A DNA stretch of 64,000 nucleotides from CAYXLI01 sp964464925 (GTDB lineage: Bacteria; Acidobacteriota; Terriglobia; Bryobacterales; Bryobacteraceae). The notes beneath the pieces are model-generated. The model had not been told where the DNA came from, ran no database searches, and was given only the letters and a program-made list of their open reading frames with translations. Below are positions 36,128-45,232 of this stretch, piece after piece (within the stretch, counting starts at the first letter, position 1; each line of letters opens with the position of its first letter). Location of the stretch: contig CAYXLI010000026.1 of NCBI GenBank assembly GCA_964464925.1, positions 1 to 64,000 of the forward strand. The letters are read 5' to 3'. Made by a program: the position numbers and the translations under genes.

Positions 36128-37302
36128 ATCTCACAACCGGGCACGACATCAAATCTGGCTTGCGCCAGCGATTGCAATCGCTCATCCGTAAGGAGTTCCG
36201 GCAGATCCGCGGGGACCGGCGGTTGGCTGCATCGTTGATTTTTCCGCCGGTCATGCAGCTTTTGTTGTTCGGATTTGCTCTCGATGCTACGGTTTCCAAT
36301 CTGCGTCTCGGCATCATCGACGACAGCCGCACCCCTGAGAGCCGCGAACTCATTGCAGCGTTCACGGAGAGCAAAAGCTTCCGCTCTGGAGGATACTTCT
36401 TCTCCACTTCTGAGCTAGGCGATGAAATCAGCCGGGGTCACCTCGACGCAGGCCTCGTCATTCCCCAGGACTTCGCGAAAAACATCCAACGCGGGCAGCC
36501 CGTCACTTTACAGATTCTTCTGAACGCTGTAAATGCGAACAACGCCGCCATTGGGCAAGGGTACGCGCAAGGAATTGTACAAACCTACAACCAAACGCTC
36601 GCCGTCCAGGGGCATCGTGTAGTGCCGCGATATGTGGAGGCGCCGCTTACCCTGCGCGGCTCCGTACTCACCTCCACGGCATTTCTTTTCAATCCGGGCC
36701 TGGTGGCGCCGTGGTACATCGTGACCGGTACGTTCGGAGTGCTGTTGATCTTGAACGGATCGCTGATTGCCTCGACAGCCATGATCAAGGAACGCGAGGC
36801 CGGGACAGTGGAACAGTTGCTCATGACGCCTGCCTCCACGGGCGAGATCATCGTCGCAAAAATCACGCCGCTTTTCATTCTTCTCATGATGATGGTGGCT
36901 TTAGCGGTCGGCATCATCAAGCTCGTATTTCAGGTGCCGACCCGCGGCAACATGCTGCTGGTGATCGCAAGCTCCGCGCTTTGTATCCTGTGCGGCATCG
37001 GCATTGGAACCTTCATCGCGACATTCACAAAATCGGCCCAACAGTCGCAATTGATGAGCTTCTTCGTAAATCCGCCGCTTGCCGTCCTGTCCGGCGCTCT
37101 CACGCCCATCGAGGCTATGCCACGCTTTTTGCAGCCCGTCACCTGGCTCAATCCCATTCGCCACTTCGGCATCATCACGCGCGGTGTTCTGCTGAAGGGC
37201 AGTGATTTTTCCGTTCTCTGGCCGAATTTTCTGGCCCTGATTGCGTTTACGCTCGTACTCGTCTCTCTGAGCGTGTTGCGCTTCCGAAAACAACTTGGAT
37301 GA
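36124..37302 (+). CDS. ABC-2 type permease, YbhR/YbhS-like (second)
   Basis: 392 residues with the same architecture as its neighbour: N-terminal QSLIRKEFRQIRGDRR, a span near 40, an external domain, and five spans around MIKEREAGTVEQLLMTPAS and TGEIIVAKITPLF. The start at 36124 overlaps the first permease stop (ATGA); the frame open from 35704 is antisense-like sequence inside that gene. Its stop overlaps the TolC-like gene. Translational coupling would keep the two permeases in a 1:1 ratio. Confidence 0.88.
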   Translation: MNLTTGHDIKSGLRQRLQSLIRKEFRQIRGDRRLAASLIFPPVMQLLLFGFALDATVSNLRLGIIDDSRTPESRELIAAFTESKSFRSGGYFFSTSELGDEISRGHLDAGLVIPQDFAKNIQRGQPVTLQILLNAVNANNAAIGQGYAQGIVQTYNQTLAVQGHRVVPRYVEAPLTLRGSVLTSTAFLFNPGLVAPWYIVTGTFGVLLILNGSLIASTAMIKEREAGTVEQLLMTPASTGEIIVAKITPLFILLMMMVALAVGIIKLVFQVPTRGNMLLVIASSALCILCGIGIGTFIATFTKSAQQSQLMSFFVNPPLAVLSGALTPIEAMPRFLQPVTWLNPIRHFGIITRGVLLKGSDFSVLWPNFLALIAFTLVLVSLSVLRFRKQLG

Positions 37303-38789
37303 AACATGCAATGCCTCGCCTGACATTCGTTCTTCTTTTCTCATTTGCGCTCATCGCGCAGACGACGCCGTCCGCGCTGCAACTGCCGATCTCGGGCCGC
37401 ACAAGCCAGAGTGGTTCGGTGAGTCCGGTTCAAACTCCGGTGCCCGGCGTCACCACCAGCGTCAACACACTGAACACGTCCGTGCAGGTGCAAGGTCCAT
37501 ACAGCGGCAGTGCTCTGCAACGCGGGGCAGTGGCAGGCAAACTCACGCTCCGCGATGCCGTGCGGCGCGGCCTGGAGTTCAATCTGGGTACGGTGGGACT
37601 GTCGGCAGTAATTCGCCAATCGGAGGGACAACGCCGTGTAGTCCGCAGCGCCTTGATGCCGAATGTGAGCGCGGCGCTGAGAGAAAATGTGCAGCAAACG
37701 AATCTGAGGGCGCTCGGCGTGAGAATCCCGTTCGGGCCGACGATCGTGGGGCCGTTCAACTACTTCGACCTCCGCGCGACGCTCGCGCAAACGCTGTGGG
37801 ACTTCACCTCCCGAAATAATCTTAAGGCGGCAGGAGAGCTGGTGAAGGCGAACGAAGCAGCGCTGAAGGACGCCCGGGACCTGGTGGTGCTTGCAGTAGG
37901 CGGCGCTTATCTCCAGGTGATTGCAGCCACTGCACGCGCCCGGTCAGCGGAAGCGCAGATCGAGACGGCGCAGGGGCTCTTCAAACAGACACAAGACCAA
38001 AAGAATGCCGGTCTCTCCGCGCAGATTGACGTGAACCGCAGCCAGGTCCAGTTGCAGACGCAGCAACAGCGGCTAGCGTCATTGCAGGCAGACCTGACTA
38101 AGCAGAAGATCAACCTGGCACGTCTGATCGGAGTTCAGCCGAATGGCGAGTTGGAGATTGCGGACGACATCCCGTTCTCTCCCGCACCGGATCTCGATGT
38201 CGATCAGGCTCTGAAACAGGCTTACGAAAGCCGTTCGGATCTGCGGGCTGCGGAGGCCCAGGTCCGCGCCGCTGAAAAGGCCCGGGCAGCAGCGCGTGCG
38301 GAGCGCCTTCCTTCTCTCGGCGTGTCTGCCGATTACGGTGTCATTGGCACGAACCCGGCACAGTCGCACGGGACATTCACGGTCGCCGGCAGCCTGCGGA
38401 TCCCGATCTGGGCGGGAGGCCGGACCGAAGGCGAGATCCAACAGACGGAAGCCGAGCTTGACCAGCGCCGTGGCGAGTTAGCCGACGTGAAGGGAAAGAT
38501 TGAGAGCGACGTCCGGAATTCGTTTCTCGACCTGCGGACGGCGGCTGCTCAACTCGAAGTGGCTCGTAATAACCAGCAAGTCGCGAGGGAGACACTGAAA
38601 CTCACCCGGGAGCGGTTTGAGGCGGGTATCTCACAGTCCGTGGAGGTGCTTCAGGCGCAGGAAGCGGTAGCCAGCTCTGACCTGGACTACATCACCGCCC
38701 TGTTCGCCCACAACTTGGCGAAGATTAGCCTGGCAAGATCCATCGGGAAGGCGGAAGAGAACTACGGCGCGTTTTTGAAGCTGCCATAG
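37299..38789 (+). CDS. TolC-family outer membrane efflux channel
   Basis: 496 residues. A signal peptide (FVLLFSFALIAQ) is followed by a Ser/Gly/Thr-rich spacer of about 70 residues, then two repeated OEP domains of helical hairpins and beta strands (LRDAVRRGLEFNLG, LKQAYESRSDLRAAEAQVRA, LTRERFEAGISQSVEVLQAQ). It supplies the outer-membrane exit for the transporter encoded just upstream, a component that E. coli takes from a separate locus. ATGA overlap with the permease; an ATG at 37311 is an alternative start. Last gene of the operon. Confidence 0.9.
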   Translation: MKHAMPRLTFVLLFSFALIAQTTPSALQLPISGRTSQSGSVSPVQTPVPGVTTSVNTLNTSVQVQGPYSGSALQRGAVAGKLTLRDAVRRGLEFNLGTVGLSAVIRQSEGQRRVVRSALMPNVSAALRENVQQTNLRALGVRIPFGPTIVGPFNYFDLRATLAQTLWDFTSRNNLKAAGELVKANEAALKDARDLVVLAVGGAYLQVIAATARARSAEAQIETAQGLFKQTQDQKNAGLSAQIDVNRSQVQLQTQQQRLASLQADLTKQKINLARLIGVQPNGELEIADDIPFSPAPDLDVDQALKQAYESRSDLRAAEAQVRAAEKARAAARAERLPSLGVSADYGVIGTNPAQSHGTFTVAGSLRIPIWAGGRTEGEIQQTEAELDQRRGELADVKGKIESDVRNSFLDLRTAAAQLEVARNNQQVARETLKLTRERFEAGISQSVEVLQAQEAVASSDLDYITALFAHNLAKISLARSIGKAEENYGAFLKLP

Positions 38790-38853
38790 GCGGCTAGGTG
38801 CCGTACTTCTACGCGAAACACTTTCATCAGGAAGCCGTCTCTCGAATGGCAGT

Positions 38854-39501
38854 GTGATTCGAATCATCACCATTGAACGCGAGTACGGAAGCGGCGGGGC
38901 GACAATCGCCCGCAGCCTGGCAGACCGGCTTGGCTGGAAGTTGTGGGACCAGGCACTCACGCAGTCAATTGCGCAGCGGCTGCATGCGGACGTAAGCGAA
39001 GTGGAGGCGCGCGAGGAACGGTGCGATCCGCTGTTCCAGCGCCTGGTCAAGACATTCCTGCGTGGCAGCTTCGAGAGGAGCCTGCCGGTCGGCGAAACTC
39101 AGTTGCTGGATGCCGAATCCATGGTGGACCTGATGCGCGATGTGATCCAAGAAGCAGCCTCAGAAGGAAATTGCGTCATCGTCGGGCGTGGAGCACCTTA
39201 CTTCTTACGCGAGCGCGAAGACACCTTCCATGTGTTCACGTATGCGTCCCGCGAAGAGAAGATCCGGCGGGTATGCGAGGCGGGGAAGGGTGTTCAGGAA
39301 GCCGCCGAACTGGTGGACACCATCGATCACGAGCGAATCGCGTTTATCAAGAAGTACTTCCACGCGAACTGGCCCACCCGGCAACTGTATCATGTGATGA
39401 TCAACACTTATGTCGGCGACGACGTAGTGATCGACATGATTCTGCACGAGATCGCCCGGCTCAACGAATCTGCCGCCCAGCGGACGCGACCGGCGACTTA
39501 A
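38854..39501 (+). CDS. Cytidylate kinase-like P-loop protein
   Basis: 215 residues of the cytidylate-kinase-like (AAA_26-type) family. The opening IRIITIEREYGSGGATIA contains an unusual P-loop, GSGGATIA, without the classical GKS/T, as in this family. Later IVGRGAPYFLR and the R-rich lid region support the fold. These proteins are often found beside membrane transporters and are not proven to phosphorylate CMP. GTG start 64 bases after the TolC-like gene; no strong ribosome site. Convergent with the MFS gene. Confidence 0.8.
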   Translation: MIRIITIEREYGSGGATIARSLADRLGWKLWDQALTQSIAQRLHADVSEVEAREERCDPLFQRLVKTFLRGSFERSLPVGETQLLDAESMVDLMRDVIQEAASEGNCVIVGRGAPYFLREREDTFHVFTYASREEKIRRVCEAGKGVQEAAELVDTIDHERIAFIKKYFHANWPTRQLYHVMINTYVGDDVVIDMILHEIARLNESAAQRTRPAT

Positions 39502-39540
39502 TCCCCCGGGCAAAAGTACGAACCGAACCCATTCCAGGGT

Positions 39541-39564
39541 GAGATGTAAGGGATCCTACATCTC
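39541..39564. terminator. Hairpin between convergent genes
   Basis: GAGATGTA and TACATCTC form a perfect 8-base stem around an 8-base AAGGGATCC-type loop, lying between the stops of two converging genes. There is no T-run, so it may be a weak or factor-assisted bidirectional terminator. Confidence 0.4.
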
Positions 39565-39572
39565 ATCGGAAG

Positions 39573-40739
39573 CTAAGCCGCGGTGGCGGTGGGCACCGCC
39601 TTTGTCCTGGGCAGGCATGCAAGCACTACCGTGGACAGGCAACCGAATCCGAACGCTCCGCTCCAAAGCGCTGTTCCTCCGAGCCGTTCCAGGATCGCGG
39701 TTCCAATCGAAGGGCCCAGCATCATAGAGACGCTCATGAGCGCTTGAAACATCCCGATGTACTGGCCGGAGCGACCCGGAGGCGCGAGGCCCGTCACGTA
39801 CGCCGCGGCGGAGGGCATGAGGAACATTTCTCCGAACGTCCAGATCACCACCGTAATCGCTACTGAGAGTGTGTCGTGACACACGGCGAGAGCGCCGAAA
39901 CCTGCTGCCACGAGAAATGAACCCACAGCTAGGGACATGCTGTTCTGCCAGTGCGAGGTATGCAACGTGAGCGGTACCTCCAGCAGCAGAATGATAACGG
40001 TGTTTAAGGTGAAAAGAGTTCCGTACACAGAGGGCTGGAGATGGAGGTCGCGTACCAAGAACAGCGGCATGGAAGAGGTGTGCTGGAAGAACACCATCAT
40101 GATAGGCAGCATGCCGGCGAGATACATCCAAAGGCGCTGGTCACGCACGGCCAGATTGCGCGTCAGCTCGGGATGTGGCTGGCGAGGAGGCAGTGCGCTC
40201 CTGGCGCGCCAGAGGAATAGGGCCGCCAGGAAGGACGTGACGGAATCGGTTACGAACACCCAGATATAAGAGACGGTCGCAATGAATCCGCCCGCCGCCG
40301 GGCCGACACTCATGCCCAGGTTCAGCGCGGTTCGATACAGCGTGATGGCGCAGCGCTTTTTGTCCGGAGGTACGGAGTCGGTGATCATGGCCATGCCGGC
40401 CGGCCGGAACGCTTCGTTTGCAATCGCCCAAAGAATGATGAAAGCAATCAGCGGGACGTAGCCGGGAATGAAGGGCACAAGCAGCACCAGACATCCAGCC
40501 ACCGTGAGGGAGCCAAGCATCAGGCCAAACGGGCCGATGCCGTCCGTCAGTTTTCCGGCGATGGGAGCGGTGAGGAAGCCAGCGAGTCCGTAGCAGGCGA
40601 CAGCGAGACCAGCCTGCGATTCGGTGTAGTGCCGGTGTTCGACGAGGAATAGCGACAGAAACGGAAGTGCCATGGTTCCGAGCCGGTTAATTAGCGTGGT
40701 GCCGGCGGCCAGCCAGACTGGGCGCGGCAGGCGCGTCAT
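39573..40739 (-). CDS. Major facilitator superfamily transporter
   Basis: 388 residues with about twelve membrane spans. The MFS loop 2-3 motif appears as GKLTDGIGPFGLMLGS, and the DHA-type pattern in the first half suggests a drug/metabolite:H+ antiporter. I choose ATG at 40739, which has GGAG 4 bases upstream; ATG at 40769 also lies in frame but directly follows the U-tract of the pgk terminator and has no ribosome site. Substrate unknown. How it is transcribed past the strong terminator is unclear. Confidence 0.8.
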   Translation of the reverse strand: MTRLPRPVWLAAGTTLINRLGTMALPFLSLFLVEHRHYTESQAGLAVACYGLAGFLTAPIAGKLTDGIGPFGLMLGSLTVAGCLVLLVPFIPGYVPLIAFIILWAIANEAFRPAGMAMITDSVPPDKKRCAITLYRTALNLGMSVGPAAGGFIATVSYIWVFVTDSVTSFLAALFLWRARSALPPRQPHPELTRNLAVRDQRLWMYLAGMLPIMMVFFQHTSSMPLFLVRDLHLQPSVYGTLFTLNTVIILLLEVPLTLHTSHWQNSMSLAVGSFLVAAGFGALAVCHDTLSVAITVVIWTFGEMFLMPSAAAYVTGLAPPGRSGQYIGMFQALMSVSMMLGPSIGTAILERLGGTALWSGAFGFGCLSTVVLACLPRTKAVPTATAA

Positions 40740-40769
40740 TGTTCTCCATGGCTCGAAAAATCCACGCAT

Positions 40770-40817
40770 AAAAACAAAAGGCCTCACGAACGGATCCGCT
40801 CCGTCCGTGAGGCCTTT
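40770..40817 (-). terminator. Rho-independent terminator of pgk
   Basis: On the minus strand an 18-base stem (AAAGGCCTCACGG paired with its complement, with one G-U wobble) has a 5-base loop at 40795-40799. It is followed by TTTTGTTTTT at 40779-40770. It begins 9 bases after the pgk stop codon. This is the clearest terminator in the window. Confidence 0.9.
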
Positions 40818-40825
40818 GCAGACCC

Positions 40826-41995
40826 TTACTTGTTGGTGAGAGCCGCTACACCGGGCAACTCGATGCCGGACAAAAATTCCAGCGACGCTCCGCCGCCTGT
40901 GGACACATGTGAGATCTTATCGGAAACGCCTGCCGATTTGATGGCCTTTTCCGAATCGCCTCCGCCGACAACAGAGACAGCACCTGAGTTGGCGACCGCC
41001 TTGGCCAGAGCGACAGTGCCCTTATCGAAGGGAGGCATTTCGAACACGCCCATAGGGCCGTTCCAGATGATGGTCTTCGCGCCGGCGACGACCTTTTCAT
41101 AAGCTTCGATCGTCTTGGGGCCGATGTCGAGCGCCATCTTACCGTCCGGGATGGTGGTGACTACCTGGCTGGGAGCGCCGGCCTTGAACTCGTCCGCGAC
41201 AACGTGATCGACGGGCAGAAGCAGCTTGTCACCCGCTGACGCCATGAGTTCCTTTGCCAACGCCACCTTGTCCTCTTCCACCAGGCTCTTGCCGGTCGGT
41301 TCGCCCTTGGCTTTAGCAAAGGTATAGGCCATGGCGCCCCCGATCAACAGGCGGTCGACAAATTTCATCAGGTTCTGAATAACCTCGATCTTGTCCGAGA
41401 CCTTGGCGCCGCCGAGGATGGCGATGCAGGGGCGTTCGGGATTCGTGGTCGCCTTGCCGAGGTACTCGAGTTCCTTGTCCATCAGCAGGCCGGCGGCCGC
41501 CTTGGGCATGAACTGAATCATGCCGACGGTGGAGGCGTGTGCGCGGTGTGCGGAGCCGAATGCGTCGTTGACGTAAACATCCCCAAGAGCCGCAAGCTTC
41601 TTCGCAAACGCCGGATCGTTCTTCTCTTCCTCCGCGTGGAAGCGCAGATTTTCGAGCAGCAGCACCTCACCAGGCTTCGGCTTCAGCGCTTCGGTTTCCG
41701 GCCCGATGCAATCAGGTGCCATCTTCACCGGGATGGAGAGCAACTCTGCGAGGCGTTTGGCCACCGGTTTGAGGCTCATTTCCGGATTGGCTTTGCCCTT
41801 TGGGCGGCCGAGATGGCTGGCGAGAACGACTCCCGCGCCCTGTTCGAGTGCGTACTTGATGGTGGGAAGCGACGCCTTGATGCGCTTGTCGCTGGTGATT
41901 TCCTGTCCGCCGGGAGCCAGCGGCACGTTGAAATCGACGCGGATGAAGACAGTCTTGCCCTTCAGATCCAGATCACGAATCGATAGTTTTGCCAT
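40826..41995 (-). CDS. pgk: Phosphoglycerate kinase
   Basis: 389 residues, normal length. Transfers phosphate from 1,3-bisphosphoglycerate to ADP in glycolysis. Seen are the N-terminal FIRVDFNVPL, SHLGRPKG, the central AILGGAKVSDKI, and the nucleotide-loop motifs NGPMGVFE and VVGGGDSEKA. The start at 41995 gives the usual N-terminus MAKLSIRDLDLKGK; the longer frame to 42166 is antisense sequence in the intergenic region and sugar kinase gene. It is followed by a strong terminator and preceded by a 106-base gap. No gapA neighbour. Confidence 0.96.
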   Translation of the reverse strand: MAKLSIRDLDLKGKTVFIRVDFNVPLAPGGQEITSDKRIKASLPTIKYALEQGAGVVLASHLGRPKGKANPEMSLKPVAKRLAELLSIPVKMAPDCIGPETEALKPKPGEVLLLENLRFHAEEEKNDPAFAKKLAALGDVYVNDAFGSAHRAHASTVGMIQFMPKAAAGLLMDKELEYLGKATTNPERPCIAILGGAKVSDKIEVIQNLMKFVDRLLIGGAMAYTFAKAKGEPTGKSLVEEDKVALAKELMASAGDKLLLPVDHVVADEFKAGAPSQVVTTIPDGKMALDIGPKTIEAYEKVVAGAKTIIWNGPMGVFEMPPFDKGTVALAKAVANSGAVSVVGGGDSEKAIKSAGVSDKISHVSTGGGASLEFLSGIELPGVAALTNK

Positions 41996-42101
41996 GAACT
42001 TTGATGCTATCAAACCGCGCTTAGAAGGCTGCGCGGAGGATGTCAAAGAAGACGTGCATTCCCTTGCAGGGAAGCGGCGAGCAGGAGAACGATGGGAGAT
42101 T

Positions 42102-43052
42102 TCACTTTTCGGACTCCGGAATTGTGGTGAGTTCGGGAGCGAGGCCCGCAGCGGCGAGCGCTTCAATCACCGCGCCGGCCGCCGGCCCGTACTGCGGAGC
42201 ATGAACAAGATTGCCATCGGTCAATTCGACGAGCATTTGAAATCGCTGAGCGAGGAATCCGCTGTGGAACACCCCGCCGATCGGGGAAATGAAAACCGCC
42301 TCCCTTGCTTCAAAGAGCTGATCCCGCACTGCGGTCGTGATGGTGGCCAATTCCTGCGCGGCGCTGTTCAGAATGTTGCGAGCGACGGCATCGCCGTTGA
42401 GGGCCGCACTATCGACCAGTTTCGAAAATGACGCAATCTTCGGGCGAGGGAAGTCCATGGTGTAGAAGCGATGCATCAGGTCATTCATACCGGCAGCGCC
42501 GGTTTCCGCCAGGAGCAAACCGCTGAGGGCGGTCTGCGGCCCCCAGCCCTCTTCGTGGCGCAACGCTGCACGAACGGCCTGGCGCACGATATCGAAGGCG
42601 CCACCTTCGTCGCCGAACACGTAACCCCAGCCCCCGGCGCGGGCGATCTTCTTCGCCGCGTTGCGGCCATAGGAGATGGACCCTGTTCCCGCGATGGTGA
42701 TGATGCCGGGTTTTCCTGCGTGAGCCCCACTGAGCGCGATGACAGCGTCGGTGGTGACAGTCATTTGGCGAGCCCGAACAAGTTCCATCATGAGACCTTC
42801 CTTATCGGCGGGACCGCCGCTGAAGCCTCCGCAGACGGAATCGAAGGTAACCACCTCCTTGTGCACTCCGGCTTGTGAGCAGGCCGCTTCTACGCAACCT
42901 CCGATCGCGTTCAGAAATTTCGCGCGGCCTTCCGAAGCCGCTACATGATTACACGGACCCCCGCGGCCCATACCCAGCACTTTGCCGGTTTCGTCCGCGA
43001 TCAGTGCTGTGGTGCTTGATTGGCCGCCATCGATTCCAAGAAATAGTCTCAC
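42102..43052 (-). CDS. BadF/BadG-type ATPase, N-acetylglucosamine-kinase-like
   Basis: 316 residues of the actin-like ATPase fold. Phosphate-1 motif FLGIDGGQSSTTALIAD at the N-terminus, phosphate-2 IIAGTGSISYGRN and the adenosine motif GGVFHSG are present. GWGYVFGDEGGAFD is typical of eukaryote-type GlcNAc kinases and MurNAc-related kinases, so phosphorylation of an amino sugar is likely. GTG start with GGAG 8 bases upstream; it follows the GT membrane protein gene by 5 bases. The longer frame to 43115 overlaps that gene and is less likely. Confidence 0.82.
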   Translation of the reverse strand: MRLFLGIDGGQSSTTALIADETGKVLGMGRGGPCNHVAASEGRAKFLNAIGGCVEAACSQAGVHKEVVTFDSVCGGFSGGPADKEGLMMELVRARQMTVTTDAVIALSGAHAGKPGIITIAGTGSISYGRNAAKKIARAGGWGYVFGDEGGAFDIVRQAVRAALRHEEGWGPQTALSGLLLAETGAAGMNDLMHRFYTMDFPRPKIASFSKLVDSAALNGDAVARNILNSAAQELATITTAVRDQLFEAREAVFISPIGGVFHSGFLAQRFQMLVELTDGNLVHAPQYGPAAGAVIEALAAAGLAPELTTIPESEK

Positions 43053-43057
43053 GTAGC

Positions 43058-45232
43058 TTACTCCAGTATGTAGAGACGAGCCTGGTCTTTTTCGTCCAGG
43101 AGCCGGATGCCCCACTGCGGCTGGCGCGCCACGAAATCTATGGCGCCATAATCATCCTTGTCGACCAACAGGTAACGAACGCCGCCCATCTTCAGCTCTT
43201 CTATTGCGGCGCGCCGCATGCCGCCGGGCGAAGGAAGTTGCGTCTCGTCGGGAACGTCGCTGATGACGCGCCACTGTCCGTTATTGTCCGGGGCTTCCAG
43301 TTTCAAGCGTATCTGGTATTGGTCCCGGGTGCATTCCAGACGAACGGAATCCAGTTGGGTTGACGCTCCGAGATCGACCTCAACGAACATGCCGCGGTGG
43401 ATCTGCTCACCTGCCGACCAGCGAGTGACTGGTGAGTTATCAAAAGCGTTCTGAACGTCCCATGGATTCGGGTGAGTGCGAAGACGCCAGGTTGGCGCGC
43501 GCTCGAGTTCCTTGTCGCCGTGGAACAGCCGCATTTCGGAGATGCTCCAGACATCCAGGTAATGCGAGTTGGTCTGTTCGACCCGCAGCTTGTGGATCGG
43601 CTGAGGTGAGAATCGGAAGGTGAGCCCCCATGTCGGGCTGAAATCCGGGTTCAGAGCGGCGTAGATGAGATCGCGCAGTTTCTGGCCGGGCCAACTCTGT
43701 ATACCCACAATGATGGGCCGTGAGGTGTAAGCCTCGGCGATCGCTGCGCCGAATGTGAAGACGGTCTGGCCGGGCGGAACGTGGGTCTCCACCATGCGCG
43801 CCAGAAGATAGGTCCGGGCCGCTTGATAGAGAACCTTTTCTTCGGGAACAATGCGCAGGGCTTCGCGCCAGGTGATCTTCTGCAAACGCCATGCGTGGGG
43901 TTCGCAATACCTGGTCAGGATGGAGGGCCAACTTAGCAGCGCATGCACTACGATCAGCGCGGAAAGTGCGAATGGAATTCGGGAGAAAGCAAGCGCAAGC
44001 GCAAGACTCCAGAAGGGGAGGGAAGGAATCAGGAAGCGAGTTCCAATGTTGAATGCGAATGGTATCGAAAAGACGGCGGCAGCAATGAGCACGCGTGTTC
44101 TGAGCGAGGTTGCACCGGGCAGAAACACCAGCGGTAACAGAAGGAATACAGGACCGATCACTCCGCCGAGAAGCTCGCCGCGGATCGTAACTCCGATGGG
44201 CACGGCAGAGTCGGGAACGCCGTTGAAGTGGCGCATGTCATTGCTATATTCCTTCTCAAAGGCAGGCGTGAGTTGCGGATTCGGGAACCACTTGTTTGCA
44301 AACGGGGCGACCGGGTTACCTACGAAGATGATGTTCTTAATGACCCACGGCGCCATGAGCATCGCGCTCACCGCAGCGATCTGCAGGGCCGGTTTGATCT
44401 TCCGCGCACGGAAGAGCACAAAAAGCACTGCGTAGAGCGCGCCGAAACCCGCCGTGTACTTGATGCAATACGCAAAGCCGGCGAGGATGCCTGACACGGC
44501 TAACAAATTGCCTTGCCGATCCTGATCCCAGATCTGCAGAATGTAGAACAGTGCGAACAGGACACAGGCGGCGGCGACGTCGTTATACGCACTGACTCCA
44601 TCGATGCCAACGACGGGCGTTACGAAAAATATCAAGCCAGCGGCGAGCGCCGGCTTCCGCACTCCGAAGCGCGTCCCAAACGACACGAACAAGAGCGGTG
44701 TCGCGAACAGGAACGCAGCGTGTACCATGGCGGCTGCCGAATGACGGCCGACGGCGAAAGCAAGCAGGAACAGCATCTCCACGCCCTGTGAGAGGTTTGC
44801 ATACATATTCGTGGCGATGCGGTGAAAGCCATGCTCACGGTAGTAACGGGCTACCAGACCGAGGTGATACGTCATGCCGTCGGGGCTGTGCTCCGGCGCC
44901 ATCGCATTCGTGATGTACAGAACGCCGAAGGCCCCATACACCGCCCACCAGGGCAAACCGATGCGCGGCAGTTTTGCAGTTCGCAACCCTTGCCGGCCAA
45001 GCGCGATCAGCATTACGGCAAGCGCGAGGAGAACCCCTTTATAAACAATTCCGGCCGCACAGAGCAGGAAAACGAGGGCCGATAATCCGGCCGCTCCGGT
45101 GAGAAAGGAGAACAGCGTGTTCTCTTCCGGCGATAACGACAGCCGGAGCCATTTGAGAATCAGAGAACCGAGCGCGACCGCGGACGCGACCGTCAGAGCC
45201 GCGCCAAGCAGGATGTAGAGTGCCTGAGGCAT
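43058..45232 (-). CDS. GT-C-like polytopic membrane protein with discoidin-like C-terminal domain
   Basis: 724 residues. About twelve membrane spans occupy residues 1-430, with the GT39-like loop motif AMAPEHSPDGMTYHLGLVAR. The soluble part ends with a region resembling an F5/8 type C (discoidin) carbohydrate-binding fold: AFDNSPVTRWSAGEQ, VEVDLGASTQLDSVRLEC. It probably transfers a sugar from a lipid carrier at the outer face of the inner membrane, with the C-terminal module recognising a glycan. It abuts the lipoprotein gene (the ATG is adjacent to the stop) and the sugar kinase gene, so these form an operon with nth. Confidence 0.75.
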   Translation of the reverse strand: MPQALYILLGAALTVASAVALGSLILKWLRLSLSPEENTLFSFLTGAAGLSALVFLLCAAGIVYKGVLLALAVMLIALGRQGLRTAKLPRIGLPWWAVYGAFGVLYITNAMAPEHSPDGMTYHLGLVARYYREHGFHRIATNMYANLSQGVEMLFLLAFAVGRHSAAAMVHAAFLFATPLLFVSFGTRFGVRKPALAAGLIFFVTPVVGIDGVSAYNDVAAACVLFALFYILQIWDQDRQGNLLAVSGILAGFAYCIKYTAGFGALYAVLFVLFRARKIKPALQIAAVSAMLMAPWVIKNIIFVGNPVAPFANKWFPNPQLTPAFEKEYSNDMRHFNGVPDSAVPIGVTIRGELLGGVIGPVFLLLPLVFLPGATSLRTRVLIAAAVFSIPFAFNIGTRFLIPSLPFWSLALALAFSRIPFALSALIVVHALLSWPSILTRYCEPHAWRLQKITWREALRIVPEEKVLYQAARTYLLARMVETHVPPGQTVFTFGAAIAEAYTSRPIIVGIQSWPGQKLRDLIYAALNPDFSPTWGLTFRFSPQPIHKLRVEQTNSHYLDVWSISEMRLFHGDKELERAPTWRLRTHPNPWDVQNAFDNSPVTRWSAGEQIHRGMFVEVDLGASTQLDSVRLECTRDQYQIRLKLEAPDNNGQWRVISDVPDETQLPSPGGMRRAAIEELKMGGVRYLLVDKDDYGAIDFVARQPQWGIRLLDEKDQARLYILE

